64,000 bases of DNA from Algoriphagus resistens. Its GTDB lineage: Bacteria > Bacteroidota > Bacteroidia > Cytophagales > Cyclobacteriaceae. Below, piece by piece: positions 8,659 through 16,187 of the stretch. Where the stretch lies: positions 124,001 through 188,000 of the forward strand of contig NZ_LMXN01000003.1 of the NCBI RefSeq assembly GCF_001442615.1, written 5' to 3'. Numbering within the stretch: the first letter of the stretch is position 1; each line of letters begins with the position of its first letter. Both the position numbers and the translations under genes were made by a program. The notes beneath the pieces are model-generated. The model searched no databases. It saw only the letters and a list, made by a program, of their open reading frames with translations, and had not been told where the DNA came from.

Positions 8659-10707
8659 ATGAAAAATTCTCTTTGGCTGGCATTGCTGTTAGGCCTTTCT
8701 TTCTGCGCTGAAAAAGCAACTCCCCCTGCCCCGGTTTTACCTGTTCCAGAGCCTCGACAGATCGCTTGGCAAGAACTTGAATTCTATGGTTTTGTACATT
8801 TCAACATGAATACATTCTCTGATCGGGAATGGGGTTTTGGTGATGAAAAGCCGGAAATGTTTAACCCTTCGGACCTCCAGCCTAGGCAGTGGGCCCAAGT
8901 AGCTTCTGAGGCCGGAATGAAAGGTTTGATCATTACCGCAAAGCATCACGACGGTTTTGTACTTTGGCCATCCGAATACACCGAGCATTCTATCAAAAAC
9001 AGCCCCTGGAAAGACGGCAAGGGAGATCTGATCAAAGAACTTGCAGAGGCATGCAAAGAATATGGACTAAAATTCGGTATCTACTATTCCCCATGGGATC
9101 GAAATCATCCTGACTATGGAAAGCCAGAATACATCACCTACATGAGAAACCAATTGACTGAGCTCCTTACAAATTATGGGGATATTTTTGAAGTTTGGTT
9201 TGATGGAGCAAACGGCGGTGATGGCTACTATGGCGGTGCCAATGAAGTTCGGAAAGTTGATAAATTAACGTACTACGATTGGCCAAATACCTATAAGCTC
9301 GTGCGTGAATTGCAACCGGGCGCGATGATGTTTAGCGATGGAGGTCCTGATGTTCGATGGGTTGGAAATGAGCATGGTTTTGCTTACGAATCTACCTGGT
9401 CAAATTTGATGAGGGACTCTGTTTACGCAGGAATGCCCGAATACCCGGAGAAGTATGCCTCTGGACAGGAAAATGGCACACATTGGGTACCCGCGGAGGC
9501 AGATGTGTCCATCCGTCCAGGCTGGTATTACCACAAGTATGAAGATCACAAAGTCCGCTCTTTGCCGGAGTTACTTGAAATCTACTATAAAAGTATCGGC
9601 AGAAACAGCTCTTTGCTAATCAACTTTCCGGTGGATACGCGAGGATTGATCCATGAAAATGACGTGGAGGCAATCATGAGGCTTTCCCATAAAATCAAGG
9701 AGGACTTTGCAAACAATCTTGCGCCCTTGGCTACAGCAAAAGCAAACGAGGAAAGAGGGCTTGGATACGAAGTGGAAAATGTACTGGATGGAGATTATGA
9801 AACCTATTGGACTACTGAAGATGGAAGTAAAACCGGCGAAATAACGCTGGAATTCGGCAAAGAAATCACTTTCAATAGGCTTTTGCTTCAAGAATATACC
9901 CCGCTCGGTCAACGGGTGAAAAACTTTGTTTTAGAAAAAGAAACTGAAGGAAACTGGGAGAAAATCATTGAGGCAACTACTATTGGGCACAAGAGAATTC
10001 TACGATTCCCTGATGTGACAGCCGGTTCGGTTCGCATCCGGTTTACAGATGGGAAAGATATTCCGGTCATTTCTGAGATTGGGATATACCACGCCCCAAA
10101 ACTGATGCTACCTCCAACTTACGCTAGAAACAAGCTGGGTGAGATCACATTAGCAAGTCCAGAAGAGGGATTGGAAGTTTATTACACCCTAGATGGATCC
10201 GAGCCATCTGCTGAGAGCAAAAAGTATACATCTCCATTTCAAGTAGAAAATCCCGCTACACTAAAAGCAATTTCTCTAAATTCTGCTACAGGTAAAATTA
10301 GTGAAGCAATAACTGTAGAAGTGGATTTGGCTAAAGCAAAATGGTCCACCCAACAGAAAGAAGGTGAAAAGCTGATTGACGGGAATCCTCATAGTTTTGT
10401 GACAAGTGAAGCCAATAGTGTCACAATTGATCTTGGAGAGGAGGTTGAGCTCAAAGGGTTCACATACCTGCCCATGCAAGCGCGTTACCCAAGCGGCTTT
10501 ATCACCAATTATGTCTTTGAAGTGAGTTCAGATGGGAAAAACTTCCGGAAGGTAGCTTCCGGTGAATTTTCAAATATTGTCAATAGCCCAATTGAGCAGA
10601 TCGTCCATTTTGACGAAGTCAAAGGCAAATTTATTCGCTTAAAAGCCAGTAAAACTGCAGATGGAAATGCCGCGACCTTTGCTGAAATCGGAGTTTTAAC
10701 AAAGTAA
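8659..10707 (+). CDS. Alpha-L-fucosidase, GH29, lipoprotein with F5/8C-type domains
   Basis: The frame is open from 8539, but the ATG at 8659 is chosen because it begins a clean lipoprotein signal (MKNSLWLALLLGLSFC, Cys16 acylation site). This gives 682 residues. The GH29 catalytic barrel spans about 30-365, with the nucleophile Asp182 in the EVWFDGANGG motif and the HHDGF substrate-binding motif. It is followed by an F5/8-type-C-like domain (about 375-475), a chitobiase/hexosaminidase C-terminal-like YYTLDGSEP segment (about 495-545) and a second discoidin-like domain. It should remove terminal alpha-L-fucose from glycans at the cell surface or in the periplasm. It is divergent from the TonB receptor. 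Confidence 0.9.
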   Translation: MKNSLWLALLLGLSFCAEKATPPAPVLPVPEPRQIAWQELEFYGFVHFNMNTFSDREWGFGDEKPEMFNPSDLQPRQWAQVASEAGMKGLIITAKHHDGFVLWPSEYTEHSIKNSPWKDGKGDLIKELAEACKEYGLKFGIYYSPWDRNHPDYGKPEYITYMRNQLTELLTNYGDIFEVWFDGANGGDGYYGGANEVRKVDKLTYYDWPNTYKLVRELQPGAMMFSDGGPDVRWVGNEHGFAYESTWSNLMRDSVYAGMPEYPEKYASGQENGTHWVPAEADVSIRPGWYYHKYEDHKVRSLPELLEIYYKSIGRNSSLLINFPVDTRGLIHENDVEAIMRLSHKIKEDFANNLAPLATAKANEERGLGYEVENVLDGDYETYWTTEDGSKTGEITLEFGKEITFNRLLLQEYTPLGQRVKNFVLEKETEGNWEKIIEATTIGHKRILRFPDVTAGSVRIRFTDGKDIPVISEIGIYHAPKLMLPPTYARNKLGEITLASPEEGLEVYYTLDGSEPSAESKKYTSPFQVENPATLKAISLNSATGKISEAITVEVDLAKAKWSTQQKEGEKLIDGNPHSFVTSEANSVTIDLGEEVELKGFTYLPMQARYPSGFITNYVFEVSSDGKNFRKVASGEFSNIVNSPIEQIVHFDEVKGKFIRLKASKTADGNAATFAEIGVLTK

Positions 10708-10947
10708 AGGAAGGCAACAATGTATGGTATTCACTGATGATGACAAGATTTACCTCATCAATTTATAATAGGAGAAGTATTGAATCAATAAGAAGCAAAA
10801 CCCATCCTGAGGTAGTATCCGAATTGCATCAGCTCCATACAGAATGACTTACTCTTAATCTGGAAACCCTGTCAAAAAAGGATGGTTATTAAAAGTCATT
10901 ATGGCTACATTGAGCGCTCGATTTAATAAAACCCAATCCTAATACCT

Positions 10948-11502
10948 ATGAATAGACGAATCGCACTCAGGCATCTCGCACTGATTTCGGGAGGACTTGC
11001 TCTGGTTCCCTCCTGTGATTTTAGCTCCGATGATATCCTGGCAGCTTATGACAAGCTAAAAATCACCAGTTCCCAGAAACAACTTCTGGGAGAAATCTCC
11101 AACACGATCATCCCAGCAGGCGAGCTCAAAGGCGCTTTGGACCTGGAAGTGCCGGATTTCATCCTGGTTATGGTCAACGATTGTTTAAAAAAAGAAGAAC
11201 AAGATCTTTTCACCCAAGGTCTCACAGCATTTCCAACGTATGCCAAAAACACCGCTGGAGGTAGATTTGAAAAACTGGAAACCAAGGAAAAAGAGTCGCT
11301 TATCCAGAATGGTCTCAAGCTAGAAGGTGAAGAAAATAAAGCCCTTTCTTATTTTATCAATGTAACAAAGAGGTTGACTATCCAGGGATATATGGCTTCG
11401 GAATACATTCAGACTGAAGTGGTCCCATACTCCCTTATACCCGGCACCTATAATGGTGCTGTACTGATTTCCGATACCCACAAACCGCATATCAATGGCT
11501 AA
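10948..11502 (+). CDS. Gluconate 2-dehydrogenase subunit 3 family protein
   Basis: 184 residues. The N-terminus combines a twin-arginine-like start (MNRRIALRHLALISGG) with a lipobox ending at Cys23 (LALVPSC), so it is exported and probably lipid-anchored. The length, the SSQKQLLGEISNTIIPAG segment and the gene order match the small subunit of membrane-bound GMC dehydrogenases. Its last 8 bp overlap the GMC gene, so the two are translated together and probably form one complex: the small subunit carries the flavoprotein through Tat export. Confidence 0.83.
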   Translation: MNRRIALRHLALISGGLALVPSCDFSSDDILAAYDKLKITSSQKQLLGEISNTIIPAGELKGALDLEVPDFILVMVNDCLKKEEQDLFTQGLTAFPTYAKNTAGGRFEKLETKEKESLIQNGLKLEGEENKALSYFINVTKRLTIQGYMASEYIQTEVVPYSLIPGTYNGAVLISDTHKPHING

Positions 11503-13213
11503 TTTAAATATCCAGAATAAACAAGAACGAACTTACCAAGCCATTGTCATCGGATCCGGAGCCAGCGGAGGTTGGGCTGCAAAGGAGTTTGGAGATCTAG
11601 GAGTGAAAACTTTGGTACTGGAGCGTGGACGTAATGTAGAGCACGTCAAAGATTACCCTACCACCAATATGCTCCCTTATGAATTTAAACATAGAGGAAA
11701 AATCCCACAGGAAATACTCGATGAGAATCCGATTGTGGCAAAGTGCTATGCTTTTGGAGAAGATTCAGCGCATTTTTTCGTGAAGGATGCCGAACAACCC
11801 TACATTCAGGAAAAACCTTTTGACTGGATCAGAGGGTACCAGGTGGGTGGAAAATCACTTCTTTGGGCACGGCAGGTTCAGCGTTGGTCAGACTATGATT
11901 TTGAGGGCCCTGCAAGAGACGGATTTGCGGTGGATTGGCCCATTCGCTATCAGGACATTGCGCCTTGGTACAGCCATGTAGAGAAATTTGCTGGTGTATC
12001 CGGGAATAAAGATGGCTTGGACGTATTACCTGACGGAGAATTCCTGCCTGGTTACGATCTTAATGTTGTTGAAAAACATTTTGCACAAAAACTGAAAGAA
12101 TCCTACGGTGGTGATCGCCATATGATTTCTGCCAGATGTGCCCATATCAACGGTCCACATCAGCAATTTGCTGAGCAAGGGCGGGCTTTCTGCCAAAACA
12201 GAAATCTTTGCCAGCGTGGTTGTCCATTCGGAGGGTATTTCAGCAGTAATTCCTCTACACTGCCTTGGGCTCTAAAAAGCGGAAACGTGACCCTGAGACC
12301 GGACTCTGTGGTTCATTCCATTATTTATGATGATGAAAAAGGAAAAGCGACCGGAGTAAGAGTGATAGATGCCCACACAAAAGAAATGGAGGAATTCTAT
12401 GCAGATGTAATATTCCTCAATGCAGCAGCGATTAATTCGAATCTGATTTTGATGAATTCAATTTCTAGTCGTTTTCCAAATGGGTTGGGAAATGACAGTG
12501 GGCTTTTAGGCAAATATTTTGCCTTTCATAATTACCGTGCCGGTGTAAGTGCCTCTTTCGATGGCTATATGGAATACACTACTTCAGGCGGAAGGCCTAC
12601 CAGTGGATACATTCCCAGGTTTAGAAATGTGAAGAAGCAGGAAACAGATTTCCTCCGTGGCTATGCCGGAGGATTCAGTGCCTATCGCTCAGGGGGTTAC
12701 AACGGCGGGGACAGAATCGGGATGGAGCTGAAAGAAGGGTTGCTAAATCCGGCGGCTCCCGACGGGCCATGGAGAGTAGGATCACACATGATGGGTGAGA
12801 CGATTCCAAAAGAATCTAATTTCCTTGCATTGGACACTAAAAATCTTGATCCTTACGGCCTTCCGACGATGAAATTCAATGTGTCGTATGATGAGAATGA
12901 TGAGAAAATGATCCTGGACTATCAGGAGCAGATTTCTGAAATGTTTGAAAAAGCTGGATTTACGGACATATCTGTAAGAGATGATCACCGATCCCCTGGT
13001 CTTGACATTCACGAAATGGGCGGAGTCAGAATGGGTAAGGATCCAAAGACTTCCCTACTTAACCGAAACCATCAGCTTCATGCCGCACCAAATGTCTATG
13101 TAACTGATGGAGCTTGTATGACTTCCACGTCCACCCAAAACCCGACATTGACCTATATGGCTTTTGCAGCCAGGGCAGCGCATCATGCTGTGGAAGAAAG
13201 TAAAAAAGGGTAA
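11495..13213 (+). CDS. GMC-family FAD-dependent oxidoreductase (sugar/alcohol dehydrogenase)
   Basis: 572 residues. The N-terminal Rossmann fold has the FAD-binding motif GSGASGG (residues 20-26) and a LERGR acidic end. The C-terminal GMC domain carries HEMGGVRMG and the STQNPTLTYMAFA segment that holds the catalytic Asn. It lacks its own signal peptide, consistent with export in complex with the overlapping subunit-3 protein. It probably oxidises a sugar or polyol in the periplasm and passes electrons to a cytochrome or quinone. No cytochrome subunit is adjacent. A strong terminator lies 24 bp after its stop, closing the two-gene operon. Confidence 0.9.
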   Translation: MANLNIQNKQERTYQAIVIGSGASGGWAAKEFGDLGVKTLVLERGRNVEHVKDYPTTNMLPYEFKHRGKIPQEILDENPIVAKCYAFGEDSAHFFVKDAEQPYIQEKPFDWIRGYQVGGKSLLWARQVQRWSDYDFEGPARDGFAVDWPIRYQDIAPWYSHVEKFAGVSGNKDGLDVLPDGEFLPGYDLNVVEKHFAQKLKESYGGDRHMISARCAHINGPHQQFAEQGRAFCQNRNLCQRGCPFGGYFSSNSSTLPWALKSGNVTLRPDSVVHSIIYDDEKGKATGVRVIDAHTKEMEEFYADVIFLNAAAINSNLILMNSISSRFPNGLGNDSGLLGKYFAFHNYRAGVSASFDGYMEYTTSGGRPTSGYIPRFRNVKKQETDFLRGYAGGFSAYRSGGYNGGDRIGMELKEGLLNPAAPDGPWRVGSHMMGETIPKESNFLALDTKNLDPYGLPTMKFNVSYDENDEKMILDYQEQISEMFEKAGFTDISVRDDHRSPGLDIHEMGGVRMGKDPKTSLLNRNHQLHAAPNVYVTDGACMTSTSTQNPTLTYMAFAARAAHHAVEESKKG

Positions 13214-13237
13214 CAATAGCTGAACTTGATACAGGCA

Positions 13238-13278
13238 AAGCCCCTGGGAAGTATTTCTTCCCAGGGGCTTACTTTTTT
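13238..13278 (+). terminator. Rho-independent terminator after GMC gene
   Basis: A perfect 13-bp GC-rich stem (13238-13250 with 13258-13270), a 7-nt loop, then AC and six T's. It ends the subunit-3/GMC operon and isolates it from bshA. Confidence 0.93.
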
Positions 13279-13426
13279 ATTCAGTTGCGGGACCGACCCG
13301 ATCTAGCTGATTTTCAACTGTTTTGCTTATTATCACAGCAATACTAAGATAATTCACCTGTGAAATGAACAATTTTAGAGTTAATGCGTGTTAAAAGTCA
13401 GGTTATTAAACCAGCCCAACTTTATT

Positions 13427-13518
13427 ATGAAATCGAGCATGACCAAAATAACAAACCGCGGGATGATTATAATTCATGCGAGATTCCATGCGGCCTATAA
13501 AAGACAAATTATAAACTG
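13427..13518 (+). repeat. 92-bp start-codon-associated repeat, copy A (upstream of bshA)
   Basis: Begins ATGAAATCGAGCATG and ends directly before the bshA start ATGAAA. It shares GGGATGATTAT, CATGCGAGATTCCAT and CAAATTATAA with the other copies. Stem P1 (ATG-ATC-GCATG with CATGC-GAT-CAT, tandem GA mismatches inside) is intact. Stem P2 around the downstream start codon is weak here (4 of 6 pairs). It encodes a 30-residue frame with its stop overlapping bshA's ATG by one base. With the terminator at 13238-13278 it fills the 305-bp gap between the GMC gene and bshA. Confidence 0.85.
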
Positions 13519-13519
13519 A
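13427..13519 (+). CDS. Putative 30-residue peptide encoded by repeat copy A
   Basis: ATG at 13427 runs in frame to TGA at 13517-13519, and the last base of the stop is the first base of bshA's ATG. The peptide starts MKSSM and contains MIIIHARFH and KRQII, like the peptides of copies D and E. Coding status is uncertain because copies B, C and F break this frame. If translated, it could couple bshA translation to its own. Confidence 0.3.
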   Translation: MKSSMTKITNRGMIIIHARFHAAYKRQIIN

Positions 13520-14655
13520 TGAAAATAGGCATTGTTTGCTACCCGACCTTTGGAGGTAGTGGAGTAGTAGCGACAGAACTAGGAAAAGGTCTAGCTAAAA
13601 TCGGTCATGAAGTGCATTTCATCACCTATAAGCAGCCTACCAGATTGGACTTTTTCAGCGAAAATCTGTATTACCATGAGGTAGATATCAAAAGCTACCC
13701 TCTCTTTGAGCACGCTCCATACGAATTGGCGTTGGCAAGCAAGATGGTGAGCGTGGTCAAATACGAAAAGTTGGATCTTCTTCATGTACACTATGCCATT
13801 CCTCATGCTTCGGCCGCATATATGGCCAAGCAAATTTTAAAGACTGAAGGCATTCATATTCCTGTAGTGACTACGCTCCATGGAACTGACATCACTTTGG
13901 TAGGAAAAGATCCCAGTTATGAACCGGTAGTCACTTTTAGTATCAATCAATCCGATGGAGTAACAGCGGTATCTGAAGATTTGAGGAAAGAAACCTTTGC
14001 ATTCTTCGATATTCAGCGGGAGATCGAAGTTATTCCGAACTTTATTGATCTTGAAAGATTCAAGCGACAAAGAAAAGAGCACTTCAAATTGGCAATCTGT
14101 CCAAATGGAGAAAAGCTAATGGTTCATACATCAAATTTCAGAAAAGTAAAACGCGTAGAGGATGTAATCCGTGTATTTTATGAGACCCGGAAAGAGATTC
14201 CTGCGAAATTACTTCTGGTAGGTGATGGTCCTGAGCGCGACAAAATGGAACGACTTTGCAGGGAGCTCGGAACCTGTGACGATGTGCGCTTTTTAGGGAA
14301 ATTAGATGCTGTGGAAGAAGTACTTTCAGTTGCGGATCTATTTTTGATGCCTTCTGAGAAAGAAAGTTTTGGTCTGGCGGCATTGGAGGCGATGGCTTGC
14401 GAGGTTCCTATCCTCTCCTCTAATGCAGGCGGTATTCCTGAGCTCAACATCGATGGTGTGACAGGATTTGTTTGTGAGATAGGTGATATCCAAACTATGA
14501 AGGAAAAAGCGTTATATATCTTAGATGATGCGAACCTTGCCACCTTCAAAACCAATGCACTGGCAAGAGCAAAGGAATTTGATATTTCAGAGATTTTGCC
14601 GCTTTATGTGTCTTATTACCAAAAGACCATTGAGTCTACCATGGCAGAAATTTGA
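13519..14655 (+). CDS. bshA: N-acetyl-alpha-D-glucosaminyl L-malate synthase
   Basis: 378 residues, GT4-family GT-B glycosyltransferase. The N-terminus (MKIGIVCYPTFGGSGVVATELG) is the BshA signature, TTLHGTDITLVG follows at about 118, and the C-terminal nucleotide-sugar site has the EKESFGLAALEAMA (EX7E) motif near 285-298. It transfers GlcNAc from UDP-GlcNAc to L-malate, the first step of bacillithiol synthesis, in the cytoplasm. BshB and BshC are not in the window. The start codon is the ATGAAA at the end of repeat copy A, which makes its translation start part of a possible RNA structure. Confidence 0.93.
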   Translation: MKIGIVCYPTFGGSGVVATELGKGLAKIGHEVHFITYKQPTRLDFFSENLYYHEVDIKSYPLFEHAPYELALASKMVSVVKYEKLDLLHVHYAIPHASAAYMAKQILKTEGIHIPVVTTLHGTDITLVGKDPSYEPVVTFSINQSDGVTAVSEDLRKETFAFFDIQREIEVIPNFIDLERFKRQRKEHFKLAICPNGEKLMVHTSNFRKVKRVEDVIRVFYETRKEIPAKLLLVGDGPERDKMERLCRELGTCDDVRFLGKLDAVEEVLSVADLFLMPSEKESFGLAALEAMACEVPILSSNAGGIPELNIDGVTGFVCEIGDIQTMKEKALYILDDANLATFKTNALARAKEFDISEILPLYVSYYQKTIESTMAEI

Positions 14656-14708
14656 TTATAACCTGATTATTGTCATTAGAATCACAGGGACAAAACACCG
14701 TTTTAACT

Positions 14709-14716
14709 TATCTTTG
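14709..14716 (+). promoter_or_regulatory. Bacteroidota -7-like box (TATCTTTG) before the repeat array
   Basis: TATCTTTG fits the TANNTTTG -7 consensus. It lies 57 bp before the first of three tandem repeat copies that lead into the gene at 15056. A transcript from here would carry copies B, C and D as a leader of about 340 nt. There is no TTG at the expected spacing, so this is only a candidate. Confidence 0.3.
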
Positions 14717-14772
14717 TGAATAATTCCTGATTGAGTATCTGAAGAATTAGGATAGTTTTATTTTAGTAGCTT

Positions 14773-14873
14773 ATGAAATCGACACGAGCATAATCATCAT
14801 TAAAACGCACAGGGTAAAGATGATTATAATCGTCAAAGATTCCATGTGACTAATAAAAATTAATTATAAACAC
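14773..14873 (+). repeat. 92-bp repeat family, copy B (101 bp, degenerate)
   Basis: First of three head-to-tail copies filling most of the 400-bp gene-free stretch 14656-15055. It begins ATGAAATCGA, then carries an extra CACGA and other changes, so the GCATG arm is displaced and the peptide frame stops after six codons. A 9-bp inverted repeat (ATAATCATC/GATGATTAT) is unique to this copy. Stem P2 is preserved by compensating bases: CATGTG pairs with CACATG. Confidence 0.8.
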
Positions 14874-14963
14874 ATGAAATCGAGCATGCCTAATAGCGTC
14901 ACACAGGGATGATTATTATGTATGTGAGATTCCATCTGACCATAAAAAACAAATTATAAGCAG
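14874..14963 (+). repeat. 92-bp repeat family, copy C (90 bp)
   Basis: Second tandem copy. It begins ATGAAATCGAGCATG. The P1 3' arm is TATGT instead of CATGC, which still pairs with GCATG through two G-U wobbles if transcribed. P2 is perfect (CATCTG with CAGATG). The peptide frame is broken: MKSSM stops after 12 codons, and a second short frame starts at the overlapping ATG. Confidence 0.85.
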
Positions 14964-15055
14964 ATGAAATCGAGCATGTTGCAGGCAGCACACAGAGAGA
15001 TGATTATCTACCATGCAAGATTCCATATGGCCTTTAAAAAGCAAATTATAATCAT
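14964..15055 (+). repeat. 92-bp repeat family, copy D (before fatty-acid-hydroxylase gene)
   Basis: Third tandem copy. It ends directly at the ATGAAA start of the gene at 15056. P2 is the self-complementary CATATG/CATATG, a third base combination that keeps pairing. It is one of the three copies with an uninterrupted peptide frame. Confidence 0.88.
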
Positions 15056-15059
15056 ATGA
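14964..15059 (+). CDS. Putative 31-residue peptide encoded by repeat copy D
   Basis: ATG at 14964 runs to TGA at 15057-15059. The four bases ATGA overlap the start of the hydroxylase gene, the classical arrangement for translational coupling. The peptide has MKSSM at the start, MIIYHARFH in the middle and KKQIIII at the end. Low confidence as a real gene because sibling copies are frame-broken. Confidence 0.3.
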   Translation: MKSSMLQAAHREMIIYHARFHMAFKKQIIII

Positions 15060-15682
15060 AAAAGATTGGAAGATTGGATAAGCCGGACAATTTTGGTACC
15101 GCCCAGATGTTCTCCAACCCTATTCTGGAAAGAATAACTCGTACCCCAATTTGGATGCCAATTGCAATGTTCATCATTTTGGGATGTACATCAGTATACT
15201 TTGGGATCCAAAAAACTGAAGTAGGCGTGGGCACAGCCATTTTGCTGTTCGTGACAGGTTATATAGGATTTACATTCGTTGAATACATGATGCATAAGCA
15301 CTTTTTCCATATGGAGCCTAATACTCCTATCAAGGATAAGTTGCAGTACACTGTACATGGCGTACACCACGATTATCCTAAGGACAAGGACAGGTTAGCA
15401 ATGCCCCCTTTTGTCAGTGCTGCCTATGCAGCTATTCTCTACCTGATCTTCAAATTGATCATGGGAGATCTTGCATTTTATTTTCTTCCCGGATTTCTGT
15501 TTGGCTACGCCTTATATTTAGGGATCCACTACGTAGTCCATGCTTTACAGCCGCCTAAAAATTTTATGAAAATACTTTGGGTGCACCATGCCATTCATCA
15601 TTACAAAGATCCTGATGTAGCATTTGGGGTAAGTACACCACTCTGGGATTATATTCTCGGAACAGTACCCAAAAAAGATTGA
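15056..15682 (+). CDS. Fatty acid hydroxylase / sterol desaturase superfamily protein
   Basis: 208 residues with about four membrane segments and the His clusters of the membrane di-iron hydroxylases: HKHFFH near 82, HGVHHDY near 101, HYVVH near 160 and HHAIHHY near 180. The size and the spacing of these clusters resemble fatty acid 2-hydroxylases that act on membrane lipids (for example sphingolipid or ornithine-lipid acyl chains), but a carotenoid hydroxylase is an alternative. It starts at the end of three tandem 92-bp repeats. A strong terminator follows, so it is a single-gene transcript. Confidence 0.87.
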   Translation: MKKIGRLDKPDNFGTAQMFSNPILERITRTPIWMPIAMFIILGCTSVYFGIQKTEVGVGTAILLFVTGYIGFTFVEYMMHKHFFHMEPNTPIKDKLQYTVHGVHHDYPKDKDRLAMPPFVSAAYAAILYLIFKLIMGDLAFYFLPGFLFGYALYLGIHYVVHALQPPKNFMKILWVHHAIHHYKDPDVAFGVSTPLWDYILGTVPKKD

Positions 15683-15691
15683 TGAATCCAG

Positions 15692-15718
15692 ACCTCCTGA
15701 CATCCAGGAGGTTTTTTT
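15692..15718 (+). terminator. Rho-independent terminator after hydroxylase gene
   Basis: An 8-bp stem ACCTCCTG/CAGGAGGT (15692-15699 with 15705-15712), a 5-nt loop and a run of seven T's, 10 bp after the stop codon. Confidence 0.93.
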
Positions 15719-15733
15719 ATTCAACAAAACAGC

Positions 15734-15825
15734 ATGAAATCGAGCATGACTCCAGCGTCACACACTGGGATGATTATTCACCATGCGAGATTCCATATGT
15801 CCCTTAAAAGGCAAATTATAATCAG
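15734..15825 (+). repeat. 92-bp repeat family, copy E
   Basis: Sits 16 bp after the terminator of the hydroxylase gene. It begins ATGAAATCGAGCATG and ends before another ATGAAA at 15826, but that ATG opens a frame of only four codons. The gene it once preceded, if any, is gone or decayed. P1 is intact. P2 is CATATG with CAGATG (5 of 6 pairs). Confidence 0.87.
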
Positions 15826-15829
15826 ATGA
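15734..15829 (+). CDS. Putative 31-residue peptide encoded by repeat copy E
   Basis: In-frame from ATG 15734 to TGA 15827-15829, overlapping the following ATG by ATGA. The peptide begins MKSSM and contains MIIHHARFH and KRQIII, as in copies A and D. Low confidence as a true gene. Confidence 0.3.
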   Translation: MKSSMTPASHTGMIIHHARFHMSLKRQIIIR

Positions 15830-15836
15830 AACATCC

Positions 15837-16187
15837 ATGACAAGGAGCTTGACACAAAAGGGCATGATTAATAACTTTATGGGGTATTCGAAGGACGATT
15901 TTTACTGGAGGTTGAAATATCTTAATAAGCTACGAGCTTTCAGAAACCCCGCAGATGAAACTGTCCTCACAGCTAAGCACAAAAGAGTATCGCCAATCCC
16001 GACTTCAATCGGGAGGGAGCATGAACATGAAATTTTAACTTTCTTAGCTGTTATTTTCTTACACTTGGTTTCCCGATTTTTTTATTGGGTAAGGGGACAT
16101 GTATGCTCTTTCAAACAGGTAAAAATCTTTACCCGTTCAAAACCAACACGTTACGTAATTTTCCAACAGCTTAAATTAAACACATGA
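15837..16187 (+). pseudogene. Unassigned 116-codon frame between repeat E and the epimerase gene
   Basis: The stretch 15830-16183 contains one 116-codon frame that I do not recognise. Its stop overlaps the next gene's start (ATGA). The composition looks unlike a folded protein: many Arg/Lys/Thr and no conserved block. A TCCCGA/TCGGGA hairpin lies inside it at 15997-16014. It may be a decayed gene whose start was at 15826 behind repeat E, or simply non-coding DNA. Confidence 0.25.

Noticed and set aside
13427..13521. Hammerhead-type ribozyme suggested by CTGATGA and GATGAAA
   Set aside because: The remaining conserved core and the three-stem layout are not present, and other copies do not keep CTGATGA.
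14773..15055. CRISPR array
   Set aside because: Three units of 90-101 bp abut each other without spacers and differ throughout; no cas genes nearby.
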